Positions 49,448 to 58,899 of a stretch of 64,000 bases of DNA are shown piece by piece (position 1 is the stretch's first letter; the number at the start of each line of letters is the position of its first letter). Source of the DNA: Massilibacteroides vaginae (lineage in GTDB: Bacteria; Bacteroidota; Bacteroidia; Bacteroidales; Tannerellaceae). The position numbers and the translations under genes were made by a program. The stretch is taken from the NCBI RefSeq assembly GCF_900178525.1, contig NZ_FXDJ01000006.1, positions 372,001 through 436,000 of the forward strand. The letters are read 5' to 3'. The notes beneath the pieces are model-generated. The model saw only the letters and a list, made by a program, of their open reading frames with translations, was not told where the DNA came from and made no database searches.

Positions 49448-52237
49448 TTATTCGTTTGTCAATAAGTAATTTCCTGAAGGCAACTTATAGTATATATAGT
49501 TTCCGTTCTCACCCACATTAACGGCATATTGTGCTTTATCAATCCGCACGTCTCCCTTATCGGAAGGGAAAGCAACAGTAGCAGTCGTATTCGGCGGAAT
49601 AACTATGCGAAGTGTAGTCTTTCCCTCCTGCTTAGTCCAATCAGACCTGATCATTCCCGCGGAAGAATCAAATGAACATTTCACCCAGTCCACCGAAGTC
49701 TCGCCGGCTAATGGAGGAGTAATAAAGAAGTGTTTATAACCCGGACTTTTCTCGTCCGCGCGAATACCGGCCAACGCATCAATATACCAGGCTCCGGGAT
49801 AAAGATAAGAACTGTGTAAAAGAGAATGTCCGGGCAGATCTTTCTCCCACATTTCCCAGATAGTAGTCGCTCCGTTTGCTTTCATATACCCCCAGCTTGG
49901 ATAATCCGTTTGCGAAAGCATTGAAAACACCAGATCAGGACGATTCTCTTGTTTAAGCAATCGGAACAAAACAGCACCTCCCGTAATTCCTACATGGATA
50001 TGTCCTTTTCGTATATCCAGAATTTCCTTTTCCAAGCGCTTCATCACCTGTGCTTTTAAATCAGCCGGAGGCACGTTTGCCAATAAAGCAATCGCCAGAT
50101 TCCCCATCGATTTATCCGAATAACTCGCATCGTCCGGATTAAAATAAGCCGCGTGGATAGCCAGACTATTTCTTTCGGCTTTTGCTTTCCAATTAATGGC
50201 ATCTGAAGTTTTTCCTAAGGCATTGGCTATTTTTTCCATGAGACGGAAGTTATACACAAGAAAACAGCTATTGAAACATTCAGCTTCCGGCTTACTGTTA
50301 TTCATACCTTCTGCCGTGGCATTCGGCCAAAGCCAGTCGGCCAGAAAGTCCCAGTTGCCTCCAAAGCGTCTCATAATACCATCCGTTGTTTTCGTTTGCA
50401 GGAATTGCAGCCACTCATCCATTAGTTCATAGTTTTCTTCCAGAATCTGCTTGTCGCCCGTCTGCTGATAAAGCAACCAGGGCAAAGCCACCGTTATACT
50501 ACCCCAAGAAGGACCGCCTCCACCGCCGTAAGTAGGAGCCGTATGTGGTAAGATTCCGTTATTCAAACGTCGTCCGCTCATAATCCCTTTTCTGGCCCAT
50601 TCAGCATTGTTCATATCTCCGACAACCGGTTCTGTTCCACGAACATCTTGCCAGTCTTCCATCCATTTGGTGTAGAAAGCGGCTGTTTTAAAATTTAGCA
50701 ATCCGGTTTCAGCGGTTGCATGCGCGTCACCACCATAGCCCAATCGTTCACGTTGCGGACAGTCCACAATATAACCTCCGATTGAGAGATTCTGGTAGGT
50801 CCACAGCACGCGATCATAAATCCAGTTTTGCAACGGATCAGAGCACTCGAATGTAGAGGCTGACTGATAACCCGTGCGAACCATCCAACCTTTGATGTCG
50901 GACAATAACGGTTTCTCCTTCAATCCTTTGATCGTGATCCAGCGTCCGGAACTGTAATTGAATCTGTTCTTAAAAGTACCCTTACCTGCCGGGCCAATAA
51001 TATAGGCACTGAAGTTTCTGAATGTCATTTCTTCTTGTTCCCGTTCAGAAAACAGGAACTCAATCCGGTCGTTCGGCTGTCCTTTTACATGTATACTTGT
51101 CCAACCCGCAAAGTTTACACCCATATCAACCCGGTACGAACCGTCCGGTCTTTCTTCTATTCCAATGGGATGTATTTCGTCGTAAAGTTTGTTTCCTTCT
51201 ACCCGTTGAGCTGAAATTAGCAAATTGGGGTTATACACCGTGGCAGACTTCCAAGCCTGGTCATTATAGTTTGCCTGGTTCCATTCGGGTATCGATTTAT
51301 TATCATCCCACACTTCTCCTCCGAAATAATTTTCAGACCATTTACAGGACAGCTTATTCGGACTTGGATGTGTTTTCCAGGATTGATCTGTTTTTATCCG
51401 TAAAACTGGTGCCTCCTGCCCTTTTTCATACACATCCACTTGCGCTATAACCATCGGAGTGCGCGGCAGACCGGCTTTTACATAAGGAGGAAATATCGAC
51501 CAGGAAGTACCTAACCACAGGGCAATTGTGTTTTTGCCGGACTTTAGTTCCGCTGCTATATCATAAGCGATGTAGCGGGCACGTTTCGTATGATCTGTTA
51601 CTGCAGGAGCCAATACTTCGTCTCCTATTTTTTTACCATTCACATATAATTCGTGATAACCTACGGAAGCAACAAACAGAACGGCTTTCGCCGGTTTTTT
51701 CTTTACTTCAAAAGACTTCCTGAACCAGGGGTCGGGGATATTACATTCCGGCAGAGAGGGGTCATATATAATGTCACAGCCAATCCAATCGGCTGTCCAG
51801 TCGTTTTTATCAAATAATCCGGTAGTCCATTTGTCAATCTTGCTCCATTGAGATTCCTTTCCGGCTTCATCTTTTGTCTGTACACGCCAATAATAAGTCC
51901 GGTCTGATTGTAAGGCTAATCCGGCATACGGGATTTGTTGTGTCTTATCTGATTGAATCCATCCGGACTCCCACATATTACCCGACTTTTTATCCGCATC
52001 TTTCTGATTGTCGGCTACAAGAATACGGTATGCCGTCTGTGATTTTGCGTAATCAGACGCACTCGTTGCCGATAATGTCCAGCTGAATCTCGGATGTTTA
52101 GCGTCTAATCCTTTGGGAGATTCCAGGTATTCACATTTAAGTTGCTGCACATGAAGACCTCTAACCCCCATAGAGGCAGCAGAGAGTAGTAAAATTATTA
52201 AAAAAGATAGGCGTGTTTTAATCATAGTATTAATCAT
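49448..52237 (-). CDS. GH78 alpha-L-rhamnosidase (4)
   Basis: 929 aa; Met5 (52225) is an alternative start. Signal peptide about 1-27. Complete GH78 multi-domain layout: Fn3-like module (YLESPKGLDAKHPRFSW), Bac_rhamnosid_N (WFRKSFEV...FVASVGYHELYVNGKKIG), CBM67-like domain, barrel with DCPQRERLGYGGDAHA and base Glu in TTIWEMWEKDLPG, and a C-terminal beta domain ending in VDWVKCSFDSSAGMIRSDW. It releases terminal alpha-L-rhamnose. It is the first glycosidase after rhaD (59-bp gap), physically joining catabolism to depolymerisation. Confidence 0.93.
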   Translation of the reverse strand: MINTMIKTRLSFLIILLLSAASMGVRGLHVQQLKCEYLESPKGLDAKHPRFSWTLSATSASDYAKSQTAYRILVADNQKDADKKSGNMWESGWIQSDKTQQIPYAGLALQSDRTYYWRVQTKDEAGKESQWSKIDKWTTGLFDKNDWTADWIGCDIIYDPSLPECNIPDPWFRKSFEVKKKPAKAVLFVASVGYHELYVNGKKIGDEVLAPAVTDHTKRARYIAYDIAAELKSGKNTIALWLGTSWSIFPPYVKAGLPRTPMVIAQVDVYEKGQEAPVLRIKTDQSWKTHPSPNKLSCKWSENYFGGEVWDDNKSIPEWNQANYNDQAWKSATVYNPNLLISAQRVEGNKLYDEIHPIGIEERPDGSYRVDMGVNFAGWTSIHVKGQPNDRIEFLFSEREQEEMTFRNFSAYIIGPAGKGTFKNRFNYSSGRWITIKGLKEKPLLSDIKGWMVRTGYQSASTFECSDPLQNWIYDRVLWTYQNLSIGGYIVDCPQRERLGYGGDAHATAETGLLNFKTAAFYTKWMEDWQDVRGTEPVVGDMNNAEWARKGIMSGRRLNNGILPHTAPTYGGGGGPSWGSITVALPWLLYQQTGDKQILEENYELMDEWLQFLQTKTTDGIMRRFGGNWDFLADWLWPNATAEGMNNSKPEAECFNSCFLVYNFRLMEKIANALGKTSDAINWKAKAERNSLAIHAAYFNPDDASYSDKSMGNLAIALLANVPPADLKAQVMKRLEKEILDIRKGHIHVGITGGAVLFRLLKQENRPDLVFSMLSQTDYPSWGYMKANGATTIWEMWEKDLPGHSLLHSSYLYPGAWYIDALAGIRADEKSPGYKHFFITPPLAGETSVDWVKCSFDSSAGMIRSDWTKQEGKTTLRIVIPPNTTATVAFPSDKGDVRIDKAQYAVNVGENGNYIYYKLPSGNYLLTNE

Positions 52238-52296
52238 ATAAGGAAAAATCAGGACACCTCTTCTGTAAACAAGAGCGTGTCCTGCACTGCTATAAC

Positions 52297-53091
52297 TTAT
52301 AAATTAAACGCGTCAACCAGACCGTCTAATTGTTCATCTGTCATACCTTCGGGTTCAAATCCTGCCATACGGGCACTAAAATAAATCTGAGCCGATTTGC
52401 TGAGTGTATCGATTGCATCAAAACATTCGATCAGGTCTTCACCTACTGCTAATATTCCGTGTTTTTCCCAGAATACAACATCGTGCTTCTCTAATTGCTC
52501 GATTGTTGCACGGGCAAGGTCCATCGTTCCGGGTATTTCATAACGTACAATACCGATTCCTTTGGGAACGATAATACGGCATTCCGGTATCATCGCCCAT
52601 AATGTACGGGTGAGGTATTCCGAATTCAGAAATTTTGGACCATGCGTCAGACCGATCAGGTCGGTTGGATGGGTGTGCAACACAACCCGGGAATCACGTC
52701 CTTTAGAACGCAGATAGTTATGCATAGAAAGATGCGAAGGTAGTTCGGACGTAGGCGCAATTGGCTTTTCCGCTATTATTTCGAAAGATTTGCCATCCGC
52801 ACTGATACGTATCAGCGAACCGTTTTCAAACGGATCCTGCGCCACATAACGCATACGCTTTCCTGTTCCGGTTACAAAAAACACGTGTCCTTTTAACGCG
52901 CCCATCTCCGCAGGCAAAGCCACAGGAGCCGACAAAGCCGGGCATGTTTTTTCATCTTCACTCATCAGGTGCGTTACATTAACAGAAATATTGCCTCCGT
53001 TACGTTCTGCCCAACCTTTCGTCCATAAATAACCGGCTACTTCGGCAACACGACCGATTTCCGCCATCAATTCTTTATTGTTCCTTATCAT
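52297..53091 (-). CDS. rhaD: L-rhamnulose-1-phosphate aldolase
   Basis: 264 aa cytosolic Zn class II aldolase. It splits L-rhamnulose-1-P into DHAP and L-lactaldehyde. Visible motifs: NGGNISVN, TGTGKRM (phosphate loop), catalytic Glu in SELPSHL, Zn ligands in LHTHPTDL and the third His in EKHGILA. It is last of the four catabolic genes, 36 bp after rhaT. No lactaldehyde reductase or dehydrogenase follows, unlike the B. thetaiotaomicron rha operon. Confidence 0.95.
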   Translation of the reverse strand: MIRNNKELMAEIGRVAEVAGYLWTKGWAERNGGNISVNVTHLMSEDEKTCPALSAPVALPAEMGALKGHVFFVTGTGKRMRYVAQDPFENGSLIRISADGKSFEIIAEKPIAPTSELPSHLSMHNYLRSKGRDSRVVLHTHPTDLIGLTHGPKFLNSEYLTRTLWAMIPECRIIVPKGIGIVRYEIPGTMDLARATIEQLEKHDVVFWEKHGILAVGEDLIECFDAIDTLSKSAQIYFSARMAGFEPEGMTDEQLDGLVDAFNL

Positions 53092-53127
53092 TTTACGCTA
53101 TAATTAATATACTTCAAATCATGTTTT

Positions 53128-54153
53128 CTATACCAGATTAGGAAAAAGCAATGAGAATATCAGAATACACATTCCTATACTCAACACAATCATTGTTTGC
53201 TTACCGGCTCCCTTCCACTCTTTCAGGATAATCCCCCACAAATTACTAAAAATCACATTTAGCGACATCAATATGCTCCAGGAAAACGCAAGCATGACAG
53301 GCGAATTTGTAAAATAACTTTTTCCCATACCCAAACCGAAGAACTGTGAATACCACAATACGCCGGCTAAAGCACAAAACAAAATATTATTCACTAACAC
53401 ATTACCGGGCACAGAAAGATATTCTTTGCCTGACTTATTCTTTATATTCTGGAAAATACAATATACAGCATTCGTAATAAAACCACCCAGAGTAACCAAC
53501 AGAATTACAGGATTCAGAGCGAATAATTCATTTGCTCCGGCCGCTTTTACTTTTTCCACAACACCGGTTCCCGCTTCTAATCCAAGGTTGAAACAGGCAC
53601 TCATTACCCCGGCTAATAAAGCAACCAATAAGCCTTTTGTCAATGCGAAATCCTTTACCGCGGCTTTCTTTTCTTCTTCAGTCATATTCTTTGCCCGAAG
53701 ACTACCGGCATAACCGATCACCGCAATACCGGCCAACGTAATACAAACTCCGATTAACAAAATAAGTCCGTCGCCATGCAATAGGTCCATTCCGCCGAAT
53801 ATGGCAGGAAAAAGTGTACCAAATCCGGCACAGGTTCCCAACGCTATACTTTGTCCCAAAGCAATCCCCAGATAACGCATACTGAGTCCGAAGGTTAATC
53901 CTCCTACTCCCCATAGCATACCATAGATTATGGATTGAGTTGCTCCGTCTGTTGACAACAATTCACCAAGGCTGCTCCCGTCGGGAACAGCCAATAGGGC
54001 ACCGAGATAAGGAAATATCAGCCAGGCAAAAATCCCTTGCACTAACCAGAAGTTTTCCCAACTCCACTGCTTTACTTTATTAATAGGTACATAGGAACTG
54101 CTTTGTCCTAAACTACCTACCGCAATGATCAATAAACCGATCAGGATTTCCAT
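53128..54153 (-). CDS. rhaT: L-rhamnose/proton symporter RhaT
   Basis: 341 aa, with about ten hydrophobic helices. RhaT-family features: SSYVPINKVKQWSWENFWLVQGIFAW near the N-terminus (the conserved P-x-K-x-x-x-W-x-W-E region), LWGVGGLTFGLSMRYLGIALGQSIALG and LVNNILFCALAGVLWYSQFFGLGMG. It imports L-rhamnose across the inner membrane with protons. It lies 3 bp after rhaI, so the two are tightly coupled. The first residues match RhaT starts. Confidence 0.94.
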   Translation of the reverse strand: MEILIGLLIIAVGSLGQSSSYVPINKVKQWSWENFWLVQGIFAWLIFPYLGALLAVPDGSSLGELLSTDGATQSIIYGMLWGVGGLTFGLSMRYLGIALGQSIALGTCAGFGTLFPAIFGGMDLLHGDGLILLIGVCITLAGIAVIGYAGSLRAKNMTEEEKKAAVKDFALTKGLLVALLAGVMSACFNLGLEAGTGVVEKVKAAGANELFALNPVILLVTLGGFITNAVYCIFQNIKNKSGKEYLSVPGNVLVNNILFCALAGVLWYSQFFGLGMGKSYFTNSPVMLAFSWSILMSLNVIFSNLWGIILKEWKGAGKQTMIVLSIGMCILIFSLLFPNLV

Positions 54154-54156
54154 CGT

Positions 54157-55416
54157 TTAATTTCTTTTGGAAGTTACATCCTTTTCATATTGCTGTACTT
54201 CTTTCATGTAAGATTCTCCTACAGGAACATCATTTTGGGCACAATACATATCCCAAACCGCATGCCAAGGCAAACTCTTCAATTCTTCCTGCAAAGCCAA
54301 ACGTTCGAAATACTGTCCGTTAGCTTCATATTCCTGTAATTTCGCAGCCGGTTCAAGCAAAGCAAGTAAGAAAGCTTTCTGAGTTGCGCGACAACCTACA
54401 ACATAAGCTCCGATACGGTTAATGGTCGCATCGAAATAATCAAGTCCGATATGCACCCGATCCAAAGCATTAGAACGGATAATCTCACGCGCTAAATCCA
54501 TTACATCATCATTCAATATCACCACATGGTCGCTATCCCAACGAATCGGACGACTTACGTGAAGCATGATCTCCGGTGTAAATAATAATAAAGAAGAAAC
54601 TTTATCGGCAACACTTTCTGTTAAATGGAAGTGTCCGGTATCTAACGTCACAATCTTATTCTTTTTAGCTCCGTAGCCTAAATAGAAATCATACGAACCG
54701 ACCGTGTAACTTTCCAGACCGATTCCGAATAATTTAGCCTCGATACAGTCTTTCATGTTTTTATATTCGGTCGCGAAGATTTCGTCAAGCGATTTCTCCA
54801 ATATCGCGCGATATTTTAACCGGTTGGCCGGAACTTCTTTACTTCCATCATGAATCCAGAGGTTCATCATACAAGGGTCGTTCTGGAACTTACCCATTTC
54901 CTCACTTATCTTACGACAGCGTTTTGTATGTTCGATCCAGAAATTGCGAATGGAATCATCCGGATTTGAAAGGGTAAGATCACCGCTCTTCGGATGAGAG
55001 AAAGAGGTACTGTTAAAGTCTAACTTCATACCATTTTCCTTTGCCCATTCCATCCAGGATTGGAAATGTACGGGTTCCACTTCGTTGCGATCTACATTCT
55101 TTCCCTGAAAGTCTCCATATATTTCGTGTAAACTCAAACGATGACTTCCGGCAATCAGTGATGCTGCTTTTGAAACATCCGCACGCAACTCATCAATCGT
55201 ACGCGCGCGACCCGGATAATTACCTGTTACCTGAATACCTCCGGTAAGATCACCTCCCTGGTTTTCGAATCCGCTCACATCATCCGCCTGCCAACAATGC
55301 ATGGACAGTGATATTTTCTTCATGTTTTCTAAAGCAGCGTTTACATCTACTCCAAGTGCCGCGTAACGTTCTTTGGCTATTTCAAATGCTTTGTTAATGT
55401 TGTTTTCTGTTGTCAT
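54157..55416 (-). CDS. rhaI: L-rhamnose isomerase
   Basis: 419 aa; converts L-rhamnose to L-rhamnulose with divalent metal. Signatures: SMHCWQADDVSGFE and GIQVTGNYPGRARTIDELR near the N-terminus, LDFNSTSFSHPKSGDLTLSNPD, metal ligands around GLESYTVGSYDFY and LDTGHFHLTE (Asp/His), and SRPIRWDSDHVVI. The length is that of the RhaA family (about 419). It is the second gene of the rha operon, 17 bp after rhaK. The B. thetaiotaomicron name rhaI is used; rhaA is the enterobacterial name. Confidence 0.96.
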   Translation of the reverse strand: MTTENNINKAFEIAKERYAALGVDVNAALENMKKISLSMHCWQADDVSGFENQGGDLTGGIQVTGNYPGRARTIDELRADVSKAASLIAGSHRLSLHEIYGDFQGKNVDRNEVEPVHFQSWMEWAKENGMKLDFNSTSFSHPKSGDLTLSNPDDSIRNFWIEHTKRCRKISEEMGKFQNDPCMMNLWIHDGSKEVPANRLKYRAILEKSLDEIFATEYKNMKDCIEAKLFGIGLESYTVGSYDFYLGYGAKKNKIVTLDTGHFHLTESVADKVSSLLLFTPEIMLHVSRPIRWDSDHVVILNDDVMDLAREIIRSNALDRVHIGLDYFDATINRIGAYVVGCRATQKAFLLALLEPAAKLQEYEANGQYFERLALQEELKSLPWHAVWDMYCAQNDVPVGESYMKEVQQYEKDVTSKRN

Positions 55417-55433
55417 GATATTTGATTTTAAAG

Positions 55434-56858
55434 TTATTTCTGTGGATAAAACACCTGAGGAGGAAATGCCTCAGCAATAATACGGCGCATCGCCCAACGG
55501 TCTTCGAGCAATCCGGCAGCTTTCGCCTGAACAAGACAATTACCTATCGCTGTAGCTTCCGAAGGGCCTGCCACAACGGGAATTCCAATCTCATCCGCTG
55601 TCATCTGATTCAACAGGTCATTCTTTGAACCACCGCCTATCACATGTAATTTGTCGATTTCAAACGAAGCCATTCCTTTCAATAATTCCAGTACGTTCTT
55701 ATAACGAACTGCCAGACTTCTGAATATGCAACGAATAAACTCGGCATCAGTAGCCGGAGCAACCGCTCCATGTTCATGGCAATAGGCTGCAATTGCTTTT
55801 GTCATACTTGCCGGAGCAGCAAAACGCGGATCATCCGGATTTACTAAAGCAGAAAATCCGTCTGCCGCTTTTGCCATACTCACAATTTCGGGATAGCTAT
55901 ACACACGACCCAGCTTTTCCCATTCCTTACGACATTCTTCAAGCAACCACATTCCGGTAATATTCTTCAGAAAACGTGTCGTACCTTCTATCCCACCCTC
56001 ATTGGTAAAGTTGTTTTTATAGGATTCTTCTGTAATGATCGGCTCTTCTGTTTCTATTCCCATCAAACTCCATGTTCCGCTACTCAGATAAGCAAAACGC
56101 GCGTTTTCAGCCGGAACAGCTGCAACAGCACTTGCCGTGTCATGACTTGCCACGGCTATAACAGGAACTTTCCCGACTCCGGTTTCAGCAGCTAACGCAT
56201 CGGTCAACTCTCCGATCTTCGTTCCCGGCATAACCAACGGACGAACCAAAGAAGAAGAAACACCGGCAGCTTCCAGTAAAGAAGCTTCTATTTGCTTTGT
56301 TTTCGGATTTAAGAATTGTGAAGTAGAGGCTTCTGTATATTCACACACTTTATTACCCGTGAGAAGATAAGCTAAAAGATCAGGAATAAACAGGATGTTT
56401 TCAGCCGCTTCAAGAGGTGCGAAGTTTTCTTTCTTTGCGCTGTATAGTTGAAATAGAGAATTAAAATTCATGAATTGAGTACCCGTCAAGCCATAGACCT
56501 CTTCTGCCGGTACTTTTTCGAAGAAAGCCTCCGGAGCACCAAACGTGTACGGATCACGATATGCCCTTGGCAACCCAAGTAACGAGCCGTCTTTCCCGAT
56601 ATAGCCAAAATCGACACCCCAGGTATCTATACCTATGGAGTCGATGACTATTCCTTCTTTCGCACAGATACTTAGCGCTTCTTTCAATGATTCGTATATT
56701 TTGTAAATATTCCAGTAAAATTTACCGTGCAACTCCATAATCGCATTCGGGAAACGATGGATTTCTTTAATGTTGAATTTACCAACTTCAAAAACACCAA
56801 TTACCGCCCGTCCGCTTGTGGCTCCAATGTCAAATGCCAAAAAGTTGTATTTCTTCAT
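55434..56858 (-). CDS. rhaK: L-rhamnulokinase
   Basis: 474 aa FGGY-family sugar kinase. The N-terminal phosphate motif FDIGATSGRAVIG, IGIDTWGVDFGYIG (substrate loop with Asp), AVASHDTASAVAAVP, LSSGTWSLMGIE (adenosine/phosphate motif), and HVIGGGSKNDLLNQMTADEIG in the C-terminal ATPase lobe are all present. It phosphorylates L-rhamnulose at O1. First gene of the rha operon, divergent from rhaR over 98 bp, with a -7 box at 56898-56891. The order rhaK-rhaI-permease-aldolase matches B. thetaiotaomicron. Confidence 0.95.
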   Translation of the reverse strand: MKKYNFLAFDIGATSGRAVIGVFEVGKFNIKEIHRFPNAIMELHGKFYWNIYKIYESLKEALSICAKEGIVIDSIGIDTWGVDFGYIGKDGSLLGLPRAYRDPYTFGAPEAFFEKVPAEEVYGLTGTQFMNFNSLFQLYSAKKENFAPLEAAENILFIPDLLAYLLTGNKVCEYTEASTSQFLNPKTKQIEASLLEAAGVSSSLVRPLVMPGTKIGELTDALAAETGVGKVPVIAVASHDTASAVAAVPAENARFAYLSSGTWSLMGIETEEPIITEESYKNNFTNEGGIEGTTRFLKNITGMWLLEECRKEWEKLGRVYSYPEIVSMAKAADGFSALVNPDDPRFAAPASMTKAIAAYCHEHGAVAPATDAEFIRCIFRSLAVRYKNVLELLKGMASFEIDKLHVIGGGSKNDLLNQMTADEIGIPVVAGPSEATAIGNCLVQAKAAGLLEDRWAMRRIIAEAFPPQVFYPQK

Positions 56859-56890
56859 GTTATTAACACATTAATTAAGATTAACTTGAA

Positions 56891-56919
56891 CAAAAGTATG
56901 CCATTAAATCCTACCTTTG
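56891..56919. promoter_or_regulatory. Divergent rhaK/rhaR promoter region
   Basis: Two TAnnTTTG boxes lie back to back: TACTTTTG on the minus strand (56898-56891) for rhaK, and TACCTTTG on the plus strand (56912-56919) for rhaR. Neither has a strong TTTG -33 element; a CTTG at 56885-56888 is a weak candidate for rhaR. The weak -33 elements fit activation by an AraC-type protein such as RhaR. Confidence 0.6.
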
Positions 56920-56956
56920 CTTATGAAAATGATATTTAAACTTTTAAATCTGACAC

Positions 56957-57844
56957 ATGATTCCTACCCGAAAAGATCAACTTTATTACCTTCGCATCAA
57001 TCCGAACGATGAAGATTGGGGAATAGTTGTCACTACCGTAGGCTATCAGTTTATCTCTCCCAAAAGCCAATATCCACTTTCCAAACATCCCGATCAATAC
57101 AACTTCAAGCCGCAAAACGGTCGTACGTTGAACGAATACCAGTTGGTTTATATAACCAAGGGCGGTGGCTATTTTTCGTCACAATCTTGTCAAAAAGAAT
57201 ACATTCACGCGGGAACAATGATTTTGCTTTTTCCCGGAGAGTGGCATAGTTATTACCCCGACCCTGAAACCGGATGGGATGAATATTGGATTGGATTTAA
57301 AGGGTTACATATTGATCGGCGCGTAGAAAAACTGTTTTTCACAAAAGCGAAACCGTTATATAAAATAGGGATAAGCGCCACTATCATCAACTTGTATGAA
57401 GATGTGCTTCGATTAGCGTCAAATGAAAGAACCGGACACCAGCAAATGGCATCCAGTATATTGCTTCATATCCTTGGTTCGGTTTATTATAAGGATAAAA
57501 ACAACTCGTTCTCCGACCCTTATATGGTAGATAAAATAAATGAGGCGCAGGTACTGATGAAAGAACAAACCGAAAACCCGATAGTACCCGAAGAGATTGC
57601 CTCTCAGCTGGGGCTGGGCTATTCCTGGTTCAGACGTATGTTTAAAGAATATACGGGTGTTTCGCCCAATCAATATTTATTACAACAAAAACTGCTTCGC
57701 GCCAAAGAACTTCTCACCACAACACAACTCAATGTTTCGGAGATAGCCTATCAGCTGAAATTCGACAATACAGGTCAGTTCTCCACCTTCTTCAAGAAAC
57801 GGGAAGGCCTCACTCCGTCCGAATTCAGGGAACGGGCGCACTAA
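56957..57844 (+). CDS. rhaR: AraC-family activator of rhamnose genes, RhaR-like
   Basis: 295 aa. The N-terminal cupin sensing domain (about 20-160) has YQLVYITKGGGYF and MILLFPGEWHSYYPDPETGWDEYWIGFKG. The C-terminal ~100 residues have two AraC HTH motifs: PEEIASQLGLGYSWFRRMFKEYTG and VSEIAYQLKFDNTGQFSTFFKKREGLTPSEFR. It is divergent from rhaK, as in B. thetaiotaomicron, where RhaR activates the operon with L-rhamnose. The role here follows from position and family. Its stop overlaps by 4 bp the end of the convergent gene at 57841. Confidence 0.88.
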   Translation: MIPTRKDQLYYLRINPNDEDWGIVVTTVGYQFISPKSQYPLSKHPDQYNFKPQNGRTLNEYQLVYITKGGGYFSSQSCQKEYIHAGTMILLFPGEWHSYYPDPETGWDEYWIGFKGLHIDRRVEKLFFTKAKPLYKIGISATIINLYEDVLRLASNERTGHQQMASSILLHILGSVYYKDKNNSFSDPYMVDKINEAQVLMKEQTENPIVPEEIASQLGLGYSWFRRMFKEYTGVSPNQYLLQQKLLRAKELLTTTQLNVSEIAYQLKFDNTGQFSTFFKKREGLTPSEFRERAH

Positions 57845-58467
57845 TCTTCCAAGGCCTTCAAATAAAGTTGCAGTTCTTCTTCAACAATCTCTTTGCTGAT
57901 AATACGATAATGCGGTGAGTAATGCGCTTCGAATTGTTCGCTATGATGACCTACGTATTCTCCGCAAGACAGGCGTTCGTCTATTTCCTCACGATCTGTT
58001 ACATAATCCACAAGCTTCAGCTCCATTCCGGCGATAATCCGTTCGATTTCCTTCCACTCAATATGCCACGCCTCAACCGGGATCGGATCAATGCTGTTTA
58101 CACTTCGCACAAACGCGTCAAAAAACACATCATAGGGAATTGTTCCGTCTTTTAACAATGAAAGATTCACCCGATAGAAACGCCCCTCCCATCCGGTAGG
58201 TTCCAATAACAAACCATCCGATGTTGTAAAAGAAGCCAACTCACGCCGAATATAATTTCCCGCGGCTGTGGTATCGGCAATCAAATGTCCCGGACCGAAT
58301 TTATCCTGAAAGAAGTTTTTATATAAGTCCTTCAGGGTAGATTGCGGATAAGTTTCCATCTGCCTTACTACCGCTTCTTTTACCGCAGTTTTAAATTCCT
58401 GATTTTGAGAAAAACAGGTAAAAGAAACAAAAAATAAAACGAATAGAGAAAATATAGTCTTTTTCAT
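57841..58467 (-). CDS. Conserved secreted protein of unknown function
   Basis: 208 aa. Signal peptide about 1-20 (CFS-Q). The mature part contains LYKNFFQDKFGPGHLIADTTAAGNYIRREL, then GRFYRVNLSLLKDGTIPYD and HHSEQFEAHYSPHYRII; conserved-looking His and aromatic residues suggest a globular, possibly metal-binding protein. I do not recognise a named domain. It is convergent with rhaR (4-bp overlap) and probably unrelated to rhamnose use. Confidence 0.75.
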   Translation of the reverse strand: MKKTIFSLFVLFFVSFTCFSQNQEFKTAVKEAVVRQMETYPQSTLKDLYKNFFQDKFGPGHLIADTTAAGNYIRRELASFTTSDGLLLEPTGWEGRFYRVNLSLLKDGTIPYDVFFDAFVRSVNSIDPIPVEAWHIEWKEIERIIAGMELKLVDYVTDREEIDERLSCGEYVGHHSEQFEAHYSPHYRIISKEIVEEELQLYLKALED

Positions 58468-58591
58468 GTAGCAGTTTGTATTTGCATCCTATTTTTAGTG
58501 CAAAAATAATTATTATCCTTATAATTAATCACGAAACAAATTACAATCAATATATTTACCACATATTATTCGTCTTTAAAAACAACATCGT

Positions 58592-58816
58592 ATGAAAACA
58601 GTTTATCTGGCTACGTTAGAGAATAGTTCTCAAGCGAGCATTCTGCAAAGCGCGTTAATTAATGAAGGGATTGAATCTTTTTTGAGAAATGAGATATTAT
58701 CTACAGTGATAAACACACCCGGCTTCCAAATCGAAATCGAAGTGCTGGAAGAAGATTATGAGAAAGCTTTAGAAGTCTTGAAAAACGGATTCCCATACTT
58801 GGTTGACGGTGAATAA
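58592..58816 (+). CDS. DUF2007-type small protein
   Basis: 74 aa cytosolic. The pattern VYLATLENSSQASILQSALINEGIESFLRNE...GFQIEIEVLEEDYEKALEVL matches the ferredoxin-like DUF2007 family ('putative prokaryotic signal transducing protein'), whose members are about 70-80 aa. The fold is plain; the function is unknown. It is a single-gene unit upstream of cysK, with 131 bp between. Confidence 0.85.
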   Translation: MKTVYLATLENSSQASILQSALINEGIESFLRNEILSTVINTPGFQIEIEVLEEDYEKALEVLKNGFPYLVDGE

Positions 58817-58859
58817 AAGGCAATACCTCAAAAATCATCAAAGCCTTTCCTCTTGAAAT

Positions 58860-58877
58860 ATACCACATATATGGTAT
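58860..58877. promoter_or_regulatory. 18-bp palindromic candidate operator of cysK
   Basis: ATACCA and TGGTAT flank a symmetric CATATA centre. The palindrome ends where the presumed -33 element (TTTA, 58877-58880) begins, 19 nt before the -7 box. This is a typical position for a repressor or activator such as an Rrf2/CysR-type regulator; the regulator's identity is inference. Confidence 0.55.
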
Positions 58878-58899
58878 TTACAAATGCTTTTTCTAATTG

